This document shows positions 31,965 through 32,664 of a stretch of 32,664 nt of DNA, piece by piece (position 1 is the first letter of the stretch; each line of letters opens with the position of its first letter). The stretch is from Candidatus Magasanikiibacteriota bacterium (GTDB lineage Bacteria > Patescibacteriota > Patescibacteriia > Magasanikbacterales > UBA922). The translations under genes and the position numbers were made by a program. Under the pieces are notes generated by a model. The model had not been told where the DNA came from. It made no database searches and saw only the letters and a list, made by a program, of their open reading frames with translations. Location of the stretch: contig CAILTG010000075.1 of the NCBI GenBank assembly GCA_903837125.1, forward strand, positions 1 to 32,664, given 5' to 3'.

Positions 31965-31993
31965 TTCACTTAGGAGTCAAAGTGTGGTATAAT
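31965..31993 (+). promoter_or_regulatory. Extended -10 promoter for the surface-protein gene
   Basis: TTCACT (31965-31970) and TATAAT (31988-31993) are 17 bp apart. The bases TGG directly before the -10 make a TGn extended -10. Transcription would start near 32000, leaving an AT-rich leader of about 65 bases before GTG 32067. Confidence 0.7.
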
Positions 31994-32066
31994 TACCTCA
32001 GAAAAAGTCAGATAAAAAAATTTCAGATAGTTAATTAAAAATTGAATTATTTGATGATTTAATTTT

Positions 32067-32664
32067 GTGTTACAAAATAAATTAAAAATTTATTTTGGTG
32101 TTATTACAATAGCTGTTTTAGTCGGTTTTTTTTATTTTTCTTCTTCAGTTAAAGCTGTCAATTCTTGTACCTCCAATGCCACTGGTAATTGGAATGCAAC
32201 CAGCACTTGGACAGGTTGTAATAGTGTTGTACCGCAGCCTGGTGATAGTGTTACTATTTCTTCTGGGAAAACAGTAACGATAGATAGTGGTTTAACTATT
32301 AATCAAATAGTAGATCTTACAATTGCCGGTACGCTTACGCAAAATAATACGTCCACTCAAATAATTTCCGGTACGTTAACTATTCAAAGTGGCGGTCTTT
32401 TAAATCATACTGCCAATACCACAGCGCTATCTAGGAGTGTTAATTTTTCCGCGGCAAATATTGATATACAATCTGGTGGCTCCATAAATCTCGATGGTTT
32501 AGGGTACAGTGGTGGTTCTTGGAATGTCTCTGGCAATGGTCCGGGAGCAGGTACTGTCATTGTCGATGGCGGTGGTGGCGGTGCCCATGGTGGTAATGGT
32601 GGAAATGCCAACAGTAGCAAAGGTTTTGGTGGCACGGCTTACTGTAGTATTAGTAATGTGGCCA
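32067..32664 (+). CDS. Secreted glycine-rich surface protein, N-terminal part (3' end outside window)
   Basis: The frame begins at GTG 32067; an in-frame stop 12 bases upstream leaves no better start, and the window ends after 199 codons. A classical signal peptide is present: LQNKLK, then a hydrophobic core (IYFGVITIAVLVGFFYF), and a likely signal-peptidase cut after VKA (residue 30). The mature part opens with CTSNATGNWNATSTWTGC, VVPQPGDSVTISSGKTV and beta-helix-like repeats (LTINQ, GTLTQ, GTLTIQSGG, IDIQSGGSINLDG), resembling a G8-like start on a right-handed beta-helix adhesin. A Gly-rich run follows (VDGGGGGAHGGNGGNA). It is probably a large surface or attachment protein. The antisense open frame seen here is a by-product of the Gly-rich coding. 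Confidence 0.85.
   Translation, partial: MLQNKLKIYFGVITIAVLVGFFYFSSSVKAVNSCTSNATGNWNATSTWTGCNSVVPQPGDSVTISSGKTVTIDSGLTINQIVDLTIAGTLTQNNTSTQIISGTLTIQSGGLLNHTANTTALSRSVNFSAANIDIQSGGSINLDGLGYSGGSWNVSGNGPGAGTVIVDGGGGGAHGGNGGNANSSKGFGGTAYCSISNVA

Larger units (their letters stand above)
31644..32066. other. Gene-free region between the ars-type operon and the surface protein
   Basis: This 423-bp region holds the ArsR-type operator at its left end, a terminator-like hairpin at 31760-31779, a promoter at 31965-31993 and a leader of about 65 bases for the surface-protein gene. I see no coding region between 31790 and 31960. Confidence 0.55.

Noticed and set aside
32405-32635. Proline-rich open frame on the minus strand
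   Set aside because: It is the antisense of the Gly-rich part of the surface-protein gene, with no start context or family motif.
1-32664. tRNA or rRNA genes
   Set aside because: I looked for T-arm GTTCGAATC-like text with a paired acceptor stem and for conserved rRNA stretches and found none; the TTCGA occurrences lie within the palindromic elements or genes.

Overview
This window looks like a chromosomal piece of a Patescibacteria (Candidate Phyla Radiation) bacterium. The inference rests on the AT-rich DNA, dense gene packing, ordinary stop usage with TGA read as stop, several short lineage-type hypothetical proteins, a very large transglutaminase-like protein, and a mixture of essential informational genes with few recognisable metabolic ones. 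No rRNA, tRNA, CRISPR array, transposase or phage gene was found. Assignments come from reading motifs only; no database search was possible.

Layout. (1) 1-3398, minus strand: a ClpC-like double AAA+ unfoldase followed by two tightly coupled small genes of unknown function, the last running off the left edge. (2) 3461-9529, plus strand: a phosphomannomutase/phosphoglucomutase and a 1488-residue multidomain protein with a complete transglutaminase-type Cys-His-Asp triad. (3) 9570-12725, minus strand: lemA, htpX, a small two-helix ion-channel-like membrane protein, a HAD phosphatase/mutase and a short S51-type peptidase, apparently one operon ending at a bidirectional terminator. (4) 12904-22331, plus strand: a small unknown gene, the site-2 protease rseP, another small unknown gene, pheS-pheT, a small membrane protein and dnaE. 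(5) 22328-29146, minus strand: prs, tsaD, nadB, nadC, a fused NMN adenylyltransferase-NadA, and nadE. This is a full aspartate-to-NAD route, with the PRPP synthase that feeds NadC next to it. (6) 29216-31643, minus strand: a PAP2-type membrane phosphatase, then an ArsR-type regulator, a thioredoxin-like protein and a CxC permease under a promoter with an embedded operator. (7) From 32067, plus strand: the start of a secreted, glycine-rich surface protein that leaves the window.

The most unusual signal is a set of short repeats lying in frame inside housekeeping proteins. A 30-bp double-hairpin element occurs at codon phase 0 in both tsaD and the transglutaminase gene and encodes nearly the same decapeptide in each. 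A second palindromic element of about 120 bp lies in the lemA-htpX spacer and also inside tsaD, where it adds about 39 residues. Three tandem-repeat families (8-bp in clpC, 7-bp in nadB/nadE/spacer, another 7-bp in nadC) also sit inside genes, apparently in loops. Removing the tsaD inserts restores the usual family sequence. This resembles the Rickettsia palindromic elements in concept.

Two divergent gene pairs (clpC/mutase and lemA/12904) share the same promoter geometry: a near-symmetric ATTATATAAT block gives both strands a -10 box, each with a -35 box 17 bp away.
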